From Planctomycetaceae bacterium (GTDB taxonomy: Bacteria > Planctomycetota > Planctomycetia > Planctomycetales > Planctomycetaceae), in NCBI GenBank assembly GCA_028284485.1, contig JANQRQ010000168.1, positions 1-41,718 of the forward strand: a stretch of 41,718 nucleotides of DNA, written 5' to 3'. The notes beneath the pieces are model-generated. The model was not told the DNA's origin. It saw only the letters and a program-made list of their open reading frames with translations, and searched no databases. Positions 17,433 to 26,080 of this stretch are shown one piece after another. A program made the position numbers and the translations under genes. The first letter of the stretch is position 1; every line of letters begins with the position of its first letter.

Positions 17433-18434
17433 ATGTTTTTGGGAATTGAAATCGGTGGAACAAAGCTGCAGCTTGGCCTCGGAGACGGCCGATCTGGGTC
17501 GCTCGCTGCATTGGAACGGCTCGACGTCGATGCTAACGCCGGCGCGCAAGGAATTCTCGGGCAGATCGAACAGTCCGGCCGCCGATTGCTGGGTAGCTAC
17601 GAGGTTTCTGCCATCTGCATCGGATTTGGGGGACCGGTTGATTCAACAGCGGGTCGCGTTACTGTCAGTCATCAGATTTCGGGTTGGAAAGACTTTCCGT
17701 TGGTTGAGTGGTGCCAGGAAAAGTTTGGCATTGCCACGGTGCTTCACAATGATTGCGACGCGGCAGCGGTAGCCGAGGCGACATTGGGTGCCGGCCGAAG
17801 TCATCGGGTCGCATTTTTTGTGACGGTTGGGACAGGCGTCGGCGGGGGCTTGGTGATCGATGACTGCTTGTATGACAGCGAGCACTCGGCGGCGGCGGAG
17901 ATCGGGCATTTGCGACCAGGTCTCGATGCTGATCGAGCGGACAGAACGATTGAATCATTGGCAAGCGGACGCGGTATCGAATCGGCCCTGAGAGCGCGGC
18001 TGGCCGACGGCGAGATAGATCAGTGGCACACATCGAAGGGGCCGATCGACTCGGATGACCGTCTCGATCTACTGAGCCGCTGTGCGGGGCGCCCAGAGGA
18101 TCTGTCCGCACGAGAGATTGCCGAGGCAGCCGCCGACGGTAACCTCGCGGCATTGGAAGTGTTGCACCGCGCCACACGCGCACTCGGTTGGGGCATTGCG
18201 CAGGTCATCACGTTACTGTCACCGGGAGTCGTGGTCATCGGTGGGGGCGTCTCGTTGATCGGCGAGCGCTTGTTCTTCGAACCGATTCGGACGGCTGTTG
18301 CCGAATACGTCTTTCCTCCGCTCGAAGGCAGCTACTCGATCGTGCCCGCCGAGTTGGGAGAAGAGGTTGTTGTGCATGGGGCCTTGGCGTTGGCGGCGAG
18401 CAGCGCACTTGGATCAACGGGGCCGTCGCAGTAA
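17433..18434 (+). CDS. ROK family sugar kinase
   Basis: 333 residues from ATG 17433, with GAGG at 17421-17424 eight nt upstream; a GTG two codons earlier is possible. The N-terminal phosphate loop is LGIEIGGTKLQLGLGD; the catalytic region is VLHNDCDAAAVAEATLGAG, followed by FFVTVGTGVGGGLVID, and the adenosine motif GVVVIGGGVSL lies near the C-terminus. ROK proteins phosphorylate glucose or related sugars (often N-acetyl sugars) with ATP in the cytoplasm. The usual zinc-binding CxCGxxGCxE after EIGH is absent: EIGHLRPGLDADRAD is followed directly by TIESLASGRGIE. So this member lacks structural zinc. No DNA-binding domain is present, so it is a kinase rather than a repressor. Its substrate cannot be told from sequence. 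Confidence 0.85.
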   Translation: MFLGIEIGGTKLQLGLGDGRSGSLAALERLDVDANAGAQGILGQIEQSGRRLLGSYEVSAICIGFGGPVDSTAGRVTVSHQISGWKDFPLVEWCQEKFGIATVLHNDCDAAAVAEATLGAGRSHRVAFFVTVGTGVGGGLVIDDCLYDSEHSAAAEIGHLRPGLDADRADRTIESLASGRGIESALRARLADGEIDQWHTSKGPIDSDDRLDLLSRCAGRPEDLSAREIAEAAADGNLAALEVLHRATRALGWGIAQVITLLSPGVVVIGGGVSLIGERLFFEPIRTAVAEYVFPPLEGSYSIVPAELGEEVVVHGALALAASSALGSTGPSQ

Positions 18435-18520
18435 CATCGGAATACTGGCGGTTGCATTGGAGCCGATCCATTGAAAGCACGACACGACTTCGCCAACGGT
18501 AATCCGCGGCCAATGCTCTG

Positions 18521-19015
18521 ATGATGACGGGAACCGACCGGCATCCGCAATTCAACTGGCGTGAACCAACGGAGTGGAGTGTCAGAATGTTGTGGATCGT
18601 GCTTGGATCGATGTTGGTGTTTTTCTTCATCGCAATTTCACTATGGGCCTCGGTTCAGAGCTGGCGTGACGTTGCTTCGGGTTCTCCGAAGTACGAATCG
18701 GTTGCTGATGTCACCGGAATTTGGAATCGTGAAGTTCTCGAAAGCATTCTCGGTGCGTCTGATGCGAATGATTGTTACCATGTCACTCCATCGCAGGTCC
18801 GACGAATTCGCCGACCGATGTGGAAAGTATTGTTCGACAGTGAAACCACCGATGTCTTTTGTCTCATTGCAACAGTGGTCTCGCCGATTGTTTACTACTT
18901 TCAAGCTGAGCTTGGGCAGGCCATGTTGATCCTCTTAGTTGGATATGTCGTCGTTGGCTATGCTCTTGCTGCGTTCTTCACGATGAGATCATTAGGGTCA
19001 AACAAAGTGCACTAA
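18521..19015 (+). CDS. Small membrane protein of unknown function
   Basis: 164 residues from ATG 18521; an internal ATG at 18587-18589 lies right before the first membrane segment and could be used instead. Three hydrophobic segments are visible: MLWIVLGSMLVFFFIAISLWASV near 23-45, VFCLIATVVSPIVYYF near 110-127, and AMLILLVGYVVVGYALAAFFT near 132-153. The loop between the first two is polar and about 65 residues long. I do not recognise a family. It lies 86 nt after the ROK gene and 48 nt before the oxidoreductase, so it may be co-transcribed with them. Confidence 0.6.
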   Translation: MMTGTDRHPQFNWREPTEWSVRMLWIVLGSMLVFFFIAISLWASVQSWRDVASGSPKYESVADVTGIWNREVLESILGASDANDCYHVTPSQVRRIRRPMWKVLFDSETTDVFCLIATVVSPIVYYFQAELGQAMLILLVGYVVVGYALAAFFTMRSLGSNKVH

Positions 19016-19063
19016 GCAAAAACGAGTTTGGATCATCGACTTGAAAAGTTAGGAAGTTTTTGG

Positions 19064-20548
19064 ATGTCGTACCGTCGCCTGGGCGCGATCAAATCGCTTG
19101 AAGACTTTACGCAATACGTCGATTCGCTGGGGCTGGAGCTGCCGGTCGATGAGAGGTCGCTCACCCAGGCCGAAGGTTCTCCGTTGGCGGAACCAATCAC
19201 AGTCGGCGAATTTCAAGTCGGCAACCGTTGGGCTGTCCATCCGATGGAAGGATGGGATGGGACAACGGACGGCAAGCCGAGCGAATATACGATTCGTCGT
19301 TGGAAAAACTTCGGGCTTTCTGGTTGCAAGCTGATATGGGGCGGGGAGGCGTTTGCCGTGCAGCCGGACGGGCGGGCCAATCCGAATCAGCTGCATTACC
19401 GCGCGGAAAACCGCGAGCCAATGCGAAAGCTACTCGACACTTTGACGACGGCCCATACCGAGCGTTTCGGGCCAAATGCTACCGACGACCTGTTGGTCGG
19501 TCTGCAACTGACGCATTCGGGGCGTTTTTCCAGACCGAACAAAAAGGACAAGTTGGAACCGCGGATTGCTTATCATCATCCGGTCCTCGATCAAAAATTT
19601 GGTATCGATCCGGGCGACGATACTGTCGTGCTTAGCGATGACGATGTTCAACGATTGATCGACGCGTACATCACCTCGGCACGCATGGCTTACGAGATCG
19701 GTTTTCGATTTGTCGACGTGAAGCATTGCCACGGGTATCTGGGGCATGAGTTTCTTTCTGCGTATAGTCGACCAGGACCGTACGGCGGCGATTTTGAAGG
19801 ACGCACCCGATTCCTGCGAGAGATTATTGCGGGGATCAATTCGGCCTGCCCCGATTTGATGATCGGCGTGCGGTTGTCATTGTTCGATTGGGTATCATTT
19901 CGGCCCGACCCGGAAAAGACCGGTGGCGGCAAGTTCGGCCCGGGCATTCCCGATGAGCATCCCGATAGGGACTATCCGGGATTCGGATGCAATCGCGACG
20001 ACCCTGTTCACGCGGAGCTATCGGAGCCGATTCGATTGTTGAAGCTGATGAGGGACGAGTTGAACGTCGCGATGGTGAACGTTTCCGCTGGATCGCCTTA
20101 TTACAATCCGCATATCCAACGCCCGGCATTCTATCCTCCCTCGGATGGATATCAGCCTCCGGAAGATCCGTTGGTCGGTTGTGTCCGTCAGATTCTGGCC
20201 GTCCGCGACGTCAAACAGCAAGTCCCGGGATTGCCTCTGGTGGGATCGGCCTATTCATATTTTCAGGAGTTTCTGCCCAACGTGGCCCAGGCAGTGGTTC
20301 GCGATGGTTGGGTTGATTTCGTGGGAATCGGAAGACTCGTCCTGAGTTACTGGGACATGCCGGCCGACGTTTTGGAAGGCAAGCCGCTCAAAACGAAACA
20401 GGTGTGCCGCACGTTTAGCGACTGTACGACCGCTCCCCGAAATGGTCTCCTTTCGGGCTGTTTCCCATTGGATGAATATTACAAATCGTCGGCAGCGGCT
20501 GAGGAACTGAAACAGGTGAAGGCTCGTTTGCGAACCGATTTGCAATAA
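19064..20548 (+). CDS. NADH:flavin oxidoreductase, Old Yellow Enzyme family
   Basis: 494 residues from ATG 19064, preceded by AGGAAG (19051-19056) at 7 nt; a TTG at 19028 would add 12 residues. An FMN-dependent TIM barrel is expected. Visible landmarks: NRWAVHPMEGWDGT near the N-terminus (beta1), GLQLTHSGRFS, the active-site stretch VKHCHGYLGHEFLSAYSRP with the His pair that binds substrate, GGDFEGRTRFLREII, and VNVSAGSPY. The family reduces activated alkenes or related substrates. Compared with the classic 340-370 residues it has an N-terminal extension of about 45 residues and a large insert between the barrel strands (PEKTGGGKFG...). The C-terminal CRTFSDCTTAPRNGLLSGC recalls the cysteine cluster of iron-sulfur members but with altered spacing. 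Confidence 0.85.
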   Translation: MSYRRLGAIKSLEDFTQYVDSLGLELPVDERSLTQAEGSPLAEPITVGEFQVGNRWAVHPMEGWDGTTDGKPSEYTIRRWKNFGLSGCKLIWGGEAFAVQPDGRANPNQLHYRAENREPMRKLLDTLTTAHTERFGPNATDDLLVGLQLTHSGRFSRPNKKDKLEPRIAYHHPVLDQKFGIDPGDDTVVLSDDDVQRLIDAYITSARMAYEIGFRFVDVKHCHGYLGHEFLSAYSRPGPYGGDFEGRTRFLREIIAGINSACPDLMIGVRLSLFDWVSFRPDPEKTGGGKFGPGIPDEHPDRDYPGFGCNRDDPVHAELSEPIRLLKLMRDELNVAMVNVSAGSPYYNPHIQRPAFYPPSDGYQPPEDPLVGCVRQILAVRDVKQQVPGLPLVGSAYSYFQEFLPNVAQAVVRDGWVDFVGIGRLVLSYWDMPADVLEGKPLKTKQVCRTFSDCTTAPRNGLLSGCFPLDEYYKSSAAAEELKQVKARLRTDLQ

Positions 20549-20610
20549 ACGGTCCGTCCGACGCAATTTGTAACCAGCGAGGCCTTTTGTTCCACGCCTC
20601 ATTACCGACG

Positions 20611-20635
20611 ATCGGGAATTCTTCCCGGTTGCACG
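20611..20635 (+). terminator. Possible terminator after the oxidoreductase gene
   Basis: CGGGAA (20613-20618) pairs with TTCCCG (20622-20627) around a 3-nt TTC loop; flanking A-T and G-T pairs extend the stem to about nine. It is 65 nt after the stop codon. A short TTTT follows a few bases later (20636-20639). Moderate support only. Confidence 0.4.
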
Positions 20636-20760
20636 TTTTGAGGCAAATGAAGTACATTCTTGCAACGCAGTGAAACACTGCTCATTCGTGGCCACCTTAT
20701 CGTGAAATCGAAAAAGGGATGTCATGTTCGAGCGGGCACGGTAAACACACGTCACTGCAG

Positions 20761-20834
20761 GGGCGATTAGCTCAGTTGGCTAGAGCACCTCGTTTACACC
20801 GAGGGGGTCGGCGGTTCGAGCCCGTCATCGCCCA
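20761..20834 (+). tRNA. tRNA-Val, anticodon TAC
   Basis: Full cloverleaf: acceptor GGGCGAT (20761-20767) pairs with ATCGCCC (20827-20833), discriminator A at 20834, D-arm with AGCTCAGTTGGCTAGAGC, anticodon stem CCTCG/CGAGG (20788-20792, 20800-20804) with loop TTTACAC and anticodon TAC at 20795-20797, and T-arm GGCGG-TTCGAGC-CCGTC. TAC reads GUA and related valine codons. The 3' CCA is not encoded and must be added post-transcriptionally. Confidence 0.97.
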
Positions 20835-21142
20835 TTTTCGTTTCGCGTGGTGGTATGGAGTCGATCGACAACCGACTCATCCGGCGGAACGAAATTCGTT
20901 GACTTTTTTCTTTGCGCTCAATGCCGAGATTATAGGACGATCGACTTCGATACCGAAACGACTTGCGCAGGCGTGTGATCAGCTTGCATGTCAAGCTCGT
21001 TTCGATGGCGATGTCGTTGCTTGGCGATGTCAACGAAATGGTTCCAGCGGCGCGTCCGTCTAAGAGATCGGCTTTCGTTTTGCGTTCGACGGTCGATTGA
21101 AGTCGTATGGCGTTGCCATCGTTGTGGCGCAAAGGGAGAACA
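20835..21142. other. Non-coding gap between tRNA-Val and the Ser/Thr kinase
   Basis: About 308 nt. I see no gene, repeat or terminator that I can support. It presumably holds the kinase promoter. Confidence 0.5.
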
Positions 21143-22153
21143 ATGGAAGCTCGACAAATTGGCGATTACCGTCTCGAAAAGACGTTGGGCAGCGGCACGA
21201 TGGGTGACGTGCATGCCGCAACAAATGTTACGAGTGGCAAAACAGTCGCCGTAAAATTATTGCATGGCGGGCCTGGGGTCGACGAGGCAACGCAAAAGCG
21301 ATTTGTGCGGGAGTGCTCGATTCTCAGCAAATTACAGCACGAAAACATTGTGCAATACTACGAAGCAGGAATCGACAGCGACGAATTGTATTATGTCATG
21401 GAGTTGGTGTCGTGCGGTTCCCTTAAGGAAGTTCTTGATAAGCGATATCAACTTCCTTGGCGGGAAGTCGTCGAATGCGGTCTGCAAATTTGCTCGGCAC
21501 TTCAGTATGCACATGATCACGACATCGTGCATCGCGACTTGAAGCCGGCGAACCTGTTTTTGTCGGAAGACGGCCATATTAAGCTCGGTGATTTCGGCAT
21601 CGCGCACGATGCCGGGTCGTCGGCATTGACTGCCGATGGGCAAACAGTGGGCACCTGTACTTACATGGCGCCGGAACAAATCCGAGGTGATAAGGACATA
21701 TCCGGCAAAGCCGATCTTTACGCCATGGGAACGGTGTTGTTTCAAATGTTGACTGGCCAGCCGCCCTATACTGGCGAGACAGTCGTAGTCGTTCTTGAGG
21801 GACATTTGGAATCACCGCCGCCCCGCCTGCGAGATTATCTCCCCTCGTGCCCTTACGAACTCGAAGAATTGATCGTCCGCCTGCTTGCCAAAAGCCCCGA
21901 GGACCGCCCGGAAAATACCGAAGAGGTACGAACGTCGCTGCAGGCGATATTACAAGGAAGCGAGGCGGTGCAATTGGCCACGGCTGATACCGCGGCCGGT
22001 GGAGACGAAGTCGAAGAATCGCCTAATCTCACCGATCGGTTGCTGGGGGAGGCCGTGGTTGAAGGGCCACAAGTGTCGTGGAAAATCCTCGCCGTTGTTG
22101 CGGCATCGGTGGTCGCTGCGGTGGTCGCCATGTCCCTGATGACTAACAGTTGA
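21143..22153 (+). CDS. Membrane-anchored Hanks-type Ser/Thr protein kinase
   Basis: 336 residues from ATG 21143, which follows AAGGGAG closely; an ATG at 21107 would add 12 residues without family support. The kinase domain has a glycine loop LGSGTMGDV (15-23), the ATP-binding Lys38 in VAVKLL, the catalytic loop HRDLKPANLF, DFG in KLGDFGIAH, an activation segment ending VGTCTYMAPEQ, and the conserved Arg near the end of the domain (SPEDRP). After a linker of about 60 residues a single membrane segment (ILAVVAASVVAAVVAMSLM) ends the protein five residues before the C-terminus. There is no external sensor domain, so it probably signals from the cytoplasmic face. Substrates unknown. Confidence 0.93.
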   Translation: MEARQIGDYRLEKTLGSGTMGDVHAATNVTSGKTVAVKLLHGGPGVDEATQKRFVRECSILSKLQHENIVQYYEAGIDSDELYYVMELVSCGSLKEVLDKRYQLPWREVVECGLQICSALQYAHDHDIVHRDLKPANLFLSEDGHIKLGDFGIAHDAGSSALTADGQTVGTCTYMAPEQIRGDKDISGKADLYAMGTVLFQMLTGQPPYTGETVVVVLEGHLESPPPRLRDYLPSCPYELEELIVRLLAKSPEDRPENTEEVRTSLQAILQGSEAVQLATADTAAGGDEVEESPNLTDRLLGEAVVEGPQVSWKILAVVAASVVAAVVAMSLMTNS

Positions 22154-22633
22154 GCCCACGTCACAAACAGTTTGCTCTGGAACTTATGCACTGTCTAATT
22201 CGTAGATTGTGGCGAGAGGGCGGGCGATTCGATCGAAGTTTTCCACTGATTTCAATTCTGCGCATTGTCCCGGCGATGGCGGGCAGATCATAATGGCAGA
22301 GTATGGGCACCGCACCTCCGCGAATGCCCCTGCGGCCTGAATTCAACCTGCGGCACACGGCGCTCTATCGTGCGCCATTCATATCAATTGACTGCGATGT
22401 CGTTGCCACTTTCAGCAAACAGGCGAATTTACAACTTGTCGTACTGCGATTGAGTTGGAAAATCGTCATGTAACGATACACAATAGCAATGGATGAAATG
22501 ACGTAGCCATTTCGTGTCGGTTGGCATGCGTGACAAAGAATTGCCAGAATGTGTGGCACCGCATGCTGATCAGTTTCAACTAAACCTTTCAGCCGATGAA
22601 TCAACATCATTGGATTCGGAGAATTTGCTTAAC
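22154..22633. other. Non-coding gap between the kinase and the Ldh2-type dehydrogenase
   Basis: About 480 nt without a supportable gene. The dehydrogenase reading frame stays open back to a GTG at 22514, but the extra 40 residues do not resemble the family. No terminator or strong promoter recognised. Confidence 0.45.
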
Positions 22634-23701
22634 ATGATTGAGACGCCGGATGTCCCTCGGAATTCCGATCAGGAAAAAGTCATACCCGTTGAGCCACTCA
22701 TAGAACTGGTTGTGAAGTTCTTTGTTCGTAAGGGGATGTTCGAGGTGGAGGCGGAAATGGCCGCCAAGCGGCTTGTCGAGTCGGATTTGCGCGGCGTCCA
22801 ATCGCACGGGACCCGCCGCGTCAAGCTGTACCTCGACGCGATGGATACCGGCGATATCGATCCTCGAGCCGCTGCTCTTACGATTTTTGAGACTCCGGCC
22901 ATGGCGGTGATGGAAGGAAGCCGCGGGTTGGGACCTGTTGGTGCTACCAAGGCGATGCAATTGGCCATTAAGAAGGCGCGAGAGGTCGGAACCGGCACGG
23001 TGGCTGTCAAGAAAGGGCACCACTTTGGGGCGGCGGCAGTCTATGTTCAATTGGCAATCGAGGCGGGGATGATCGGGTTTTGCACAACCAGCACGGGTCC
23101 GGCTACGGTGGCAGCTTATGGCAGCAAACAGCCGGCAACGGCGAACAACGCGTTTGCCTGGGGTGCTCCGGTTCGCGAAGGCGCGCCGTTCATTTTGGAT
23201 ATGTCCTGCGCTCGTTCCTCTTGGGGGAAAATCGAAAGCCTGGGTTTGTACGGAGAAATGCTACCAGACGGATGGGCCCTTGATGGCGAAGGAAACGCCA
23301 CCAACGATCCTGCCGCAGCGAAGACACTATTTCCAGCCGCTGGGGCGCGTGGATTCGGGCTGGCTTTCTTGTGTTCGATTCTGGCTGGCCCGCTGGTCGG
23401 CCGAAAAATGCCGCTTCACAAAACGCGCTCGCCGATGTTTGAAGCCTCGGACCATTTTTTCTATGCCATCGATATCGAGCAGTTCGGAGAACCAGACCGA
23501 TTCTACAGCGAGATGGAGTCGACCATGTCCGAAATCCGCGAGATGCCCCCTGAAGAAGGGTTCGACAAGGTCCGACTGCCCGGCGAAATGGAATGGGAGC
23601 GCGCGCAGCAATGGAAAGAGCAGGGCGTGCCGCTGCATCTCGATCATGTCAAAATGCTCGAAGAAATCGCAGCATCGATGAAATACGACGTGCCCTGGTA
23701 A
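22634..23701 (+). CDS. Ldh2/YlbC-family NAD(P)-dependent dehydrogenase (malate/L-lactate dehydrogenase type)
   Basis: 355 residues from ATG 22634, the normal length of the family; ATG 22526 and GTG 22514 would add 36-40 residues with no family counterpart, and GGAG lies 12 nt before 22634. Landmarks: SDLRGVQSHGTRRVKLYLDAM with the catalytic His region, GPVGATKAMQLAIKKA, VKKGHHFGAAAVYVQLAIEAGMIGFCTT, the NAD-binding FILDMSCARSSWGKI, and GFGLAFLCSILAGPLVG. Members oxidise 2-hydroxy acids (malate, L-lactate, ureidoglycolate, 2,3-diketo-L-gulonate). Substrate specificity cannot be decided here. Neighbours give no pathway context. Confidence 0.85.
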   Translation: MIETPDVPRNSDQEKVIPVEPLIELVVKFFVRKGMFEVEAEMAAKRLVESDLRGVQSHGTRRVKLYLDAMDTGDIDPRAAALTIFETPAMAVMEGSRGLGPVGATKAMQLAIKKAREVGTGTVAVKKGHHFGAAAVYVQLAIEAGMIGFCTTSTGPATVAAYGSKQPATANNAFAWGAPVREGAPFILDMSCARSSWGKIESLGLYGEMLPDGWALDGEGNATNDPAAAKTLFPAAGARGFGLAFLCSILAGPLVGRKMPLHKTRSPMFEASDHFFYAIDIEQFGEPDRFYSEMESTMSEIREMPPEEGFDKVRLPGEMEWERAQQWKEQGVPLHLDHVKMLEEIAASMKYDVPW

Positions 23702-23941
23702 ACCTCCCTACAGAGTTCGTAGTCTTGATGGCTGTACGTCGAAACCCGTTACGGTTTGACAACAATAGTTGCGAACCACGATGATGGCAGAACGCGACCA
23801 GTGTTAGAAAAAGTTCGAGCACCAGCCCTGTCATCGGCGGTGGATGTTAAGAAAATGAGAATCGGCCGTCATACTTTCAATTGAATTGCACCACTGAATC
23901 GGCGGGGGATTTGCCTGGAGGCAAATCGGAAAGGAATCGTT

Positions 23942-25081
23942 TTGGCGCACAAACCAGTATCGACCGACGAACCGTTCGATGAAGATGCTGCCGTCAGCGC
24001 GGTCACTGGTGCATCAGACGATGAAATCTCCAGTTCGTCCGACGTGGAGTTGGCAGAACGGTTAGCGCAGGCTCATCGGCAGATGATGGCCGAACTAAGT
24101 AAGGTCATCGTCGGGCAGCAGCGCGTTTTGGAAGAGCTGTTCATCGCGATGTTGGCTGGCGGACATTGCCTGCTGGTGGGCGTTCCTGGTCTGGCCAAAA
24201 CCTTAATGGTGCGCACGCTGGCCGATGCGCTGAATCTGTCGTTCAATCGTATTCAGTTTACGCCCGATTTAATGCCGGCCGATATCACTGGCACCGAGGT
24301 GATCCAAGAAGATCGAGCGACAGGACTACGAGAATTCAAGTTCTTGGAAGGCCCTGTGTTTGCCAATGTCGTGTTGGCTGACGAAATCAACCGCACGCCG
24401 CCCAAAACTCAGGCAGCTTTGCTGGAGGCCATGCAGGAGCACCAGGTGACGGCCGGTGGAAAACGGCATCCGTTGCCGGAACCATTCTTCGTGCTGGCGA
24501 CGCAAAACCCGATTGAACAGGAGGGAACGTATCCGCTGCCAGAGGCGCAGTTGGACCGGTTCATGTTCGAGGTTTACGTCGATTATCCGACCGAAGATGA
24601 AGAATTCGAAATCGTGCGGCAGACGACAGCCGACCTGCGGCCCAGCGTCGAGCGAGTTTTGTCGCGCGATGAAATGGCGACGCTGCAAACGATCGTGCGG
24701 CGCATTCCGGTGGCCGATCATATCATTCGGTACGCTATGCAATTTGCGCGGCTGACGCGTGGTGATGCGGACGATGCCCCCGACTTTGTCCGTGAATTCG
24801 TCAGTTGGGGTGCCGGTCCGCGTGCCAGCCAGTACCTCATCTTGGGTGCCAAAGCGCGTGCGGTACTTCATGGCCGGACGTATGTCGGTACCGAAGATGT
24901 TCAAGCGGTCGCCTTTCCGGTGTTGCGGCATCGCATCATCACGAATTTCAACGCCGAGGCGGAAGGCATTAAGTCGGACGACATTGTCCAGCGACTGGCC
25001 GAACACATCCCCTCCGACCCTTCTCAAGCAGACGGCCGTGGAAGACTTCCGAAAGTATTTCGATCCTCAGACTCTGTCTAA
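23942..25081 (+). CDS. MoxR-type AAA+ ATPase
   Basis: 379 residues starting at TTG 23942. AAGGA (23931-23935) lies six nt upstream, which decides this start. An acidic leader of about 45 residues precedes the AAA+ core: [33 protein letters not shown] (Walker A GVPGLAKT), [12 protein letters not shown], the Walker B motif [22 protein letters not shown], sensor 1 [26 protein letters not shown], and the lid domain with [20 protein letters not shown]. MoxR ATPases act as chaperones that remodel or insert metal into partners, usually working with DUF58 and VWA proteins encoded next door. That arrangement is present here. The last 44 nt overlap the DUF58 gene in another frame. Confidence 0.94.
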   Translation: MAHKPVSTDEPFDEDAAVSAVTGASDDEISSSSDVELAERLAQAHRQMMAELSKVIVGQQRVLEELFIAMLAGGHCLLVGVPGLAKTLMVRTLADALNLSFNRIQFTPDLMPADITGTEVIQEDRATGLREFKFLEGPVFANVVLADEINRTPPKTQAALLEAMQEHQVTAGGKRHPLPEPFFVLATQNPIEQEGTYPLPEAQLDRFMFEVYVDYPTEDEEFEIVRQTTADLRPSVERVLSRDEMATLQTIVRRIPVADHIIRYAMQFARLTRGDADDAPDFVREFVSWGAGPRASQYLILGAKARAVLHGRTYVGTEDVQAVAFPVLRHRIITNFNAEAEGIKSDDIVQRLAEHIPSDPSQADGRGRLPKVFRSSDSV

Positions 25082-25943
25082 GCTGCAGGGCTTGCAGCTC
25101 AAGGCGCGAATGATTGTTGAGGGTTACGTTTCCGGGTTGCATAAAAGCCCGTTTCATGGGTTCTCAGCGGAATTTGCCGAGCATCGCGAATATGTTCCCG
25201 GGGACGACCTGCGTTACGTCGACTGGAAAGTCTTCGGCAAGACCGACCGGCATTATCTCAAGCAGTTCGAAGAAGAGACCAACTTCTCCTGCTATTTGCT
25301 GCTCGATACCAGCGAGTCGATGCTGTACCAATCCGCCGATGCGCCGGTTTCGAAATTGGAATACGCCCAGTATATCGCGGCAGCATTGGCGTACCTTGTG
25401 ATCCGTCAGCAGGATGCCATCGGGTTGGCAACATTCAGCGATCGAGTTTTGACATTCGTGGAAGCTTCGAGCCGGGCATCGCACCTCAAGCAATTGTTGC
25501 AGGTGATGGAAGATTGTCCGGCCGAAGGTGAATCGGAACTGGGCCCGATCTTTCACGATATTTCCGAACGCATCCGCCGGCGAGGGCTGGTCGTTGTTAT
25601 CAGCGATTTGTTCGACGACGTCGAATCGATTTTGCGGGGGCTGAAGCATTTGCGACACCGACGGCATGACGTTTGCGTAATTCAAGTGATCGACCCGGCA
25701 GAGCAGGATTTTCCCTTTGAAGAGCCGACATTGTTTCGAGGGTTGGAAGGGATGCCCAATCAAATGGTCGAGCCGCGCTCATTGCGCAAAGCGTACCAAA
25801 AGGAGTTTGAGGACTTTCTCAAGCAGACCCGTTCTGCTCTGCGCGAAGTGCAGATGGATCATTTGTTGGTACGGACGACACAGCCGTTGGATGTGGTGCT
25901 GTCGAGCTTGTTGACGCGTCGCATGCACCGGATGCCGCGGTGA
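25038..25943 (+). CDS. DUF58 domain protein (MoxR partner, VWA-like fold)
   Basis: 301 residues from GTG 25038. The frame is open further upstream to 24759, but that part is a shadow of moxR; GTG 25038 gives [19 protein letters not shown], the usual DUF58 start. The signature [37 protein letters not shown] is intact. A VWA-like domain follows with a MIDAS-type DTSES motif in [14 protein letters not shown] and a [10 protein letters not shown] strand. DUF58 proteins partner with MoxR ATPases. There is no membrane segment, unlike longer DUF58 proteins. Start overlaps moxR by 44 nt without its own Shine-Dalgarno, so translation is probably coupled. Confidence 0.9.
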   Translation: MEDFRKYFDPQTLSKLQGLQLKARMIVEGYVSGLHKSPFHGFSAEFAEHREYVPGDDLRYVDWKVFGKTDRHYLKQFEEETNFSCYLLLDTSESMLYQSADAPVSKLEYAQYIAAALAYLVIRQQDAIGLATFSDRVLTFVEASSRASHLKQLLQVMEDCPAEGESELGPIFHDISERIRRRGLVVVISDLFDDVESILRGLKHLRHRRHDVCVIQVIDPAEQDFPFEEPTLFRGLEGMPNQMVEPRSLRKAYQKEFEDFLKQTRSALREVQMDHLLVRTTQPLDVVLSSLLTRRMHRMPR

Positions 25944-25973
25944 GATTGAGCAGGAAACAGCAAGATAGAATCC

Positions 25974-25990
25974 CGCGTCGAATCGACGCG
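25974..25990. repeat. 17-nt GC-rich palindrome after the DUF58 gene
   Basis: CGCGTCGA-A-TCGACGCG is a perfect dyad with 8-nt arms. As RNA it could fold as a 7-bp stem with an AAT loop. It lies 31 nt after the DUF58 stop and 90 nt before the next ATG. No T run follows, so it could be an operator for the downstream gene or a 3'-end hairpin of the moxR transcript. Confidence 0.45.
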
Positions 25991-26080
25991 AGATAGTAGC
26001 AATCCCCCCCGTCCGTTGCCTCGATTGATACAATGCAATGTGTGGACTTTCGAATTCCACGGCCATGACGGGAGGCCACG

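Noticed and set aside
20835..20840. Encoded CCA end of tRNA-Val
   Set aside because: After the discriminator A the sequence is TTTTCG, so CCA is not encoded.
24759..25037. Upstream extension of the DUF58 frame to ATG 24759
   Set aside because: This segment is a shifted reading of conserved moxR sequence; family similarity begins at GTG 25038.
25020..25081. Possible frameshift at the moxR 3' end
   Set aside because: The last 20 or so residues of MoxR look unlike the family, but the simple explanation is a 44-nt overlap with the DUF58 gene in another frame; both domains are complete.
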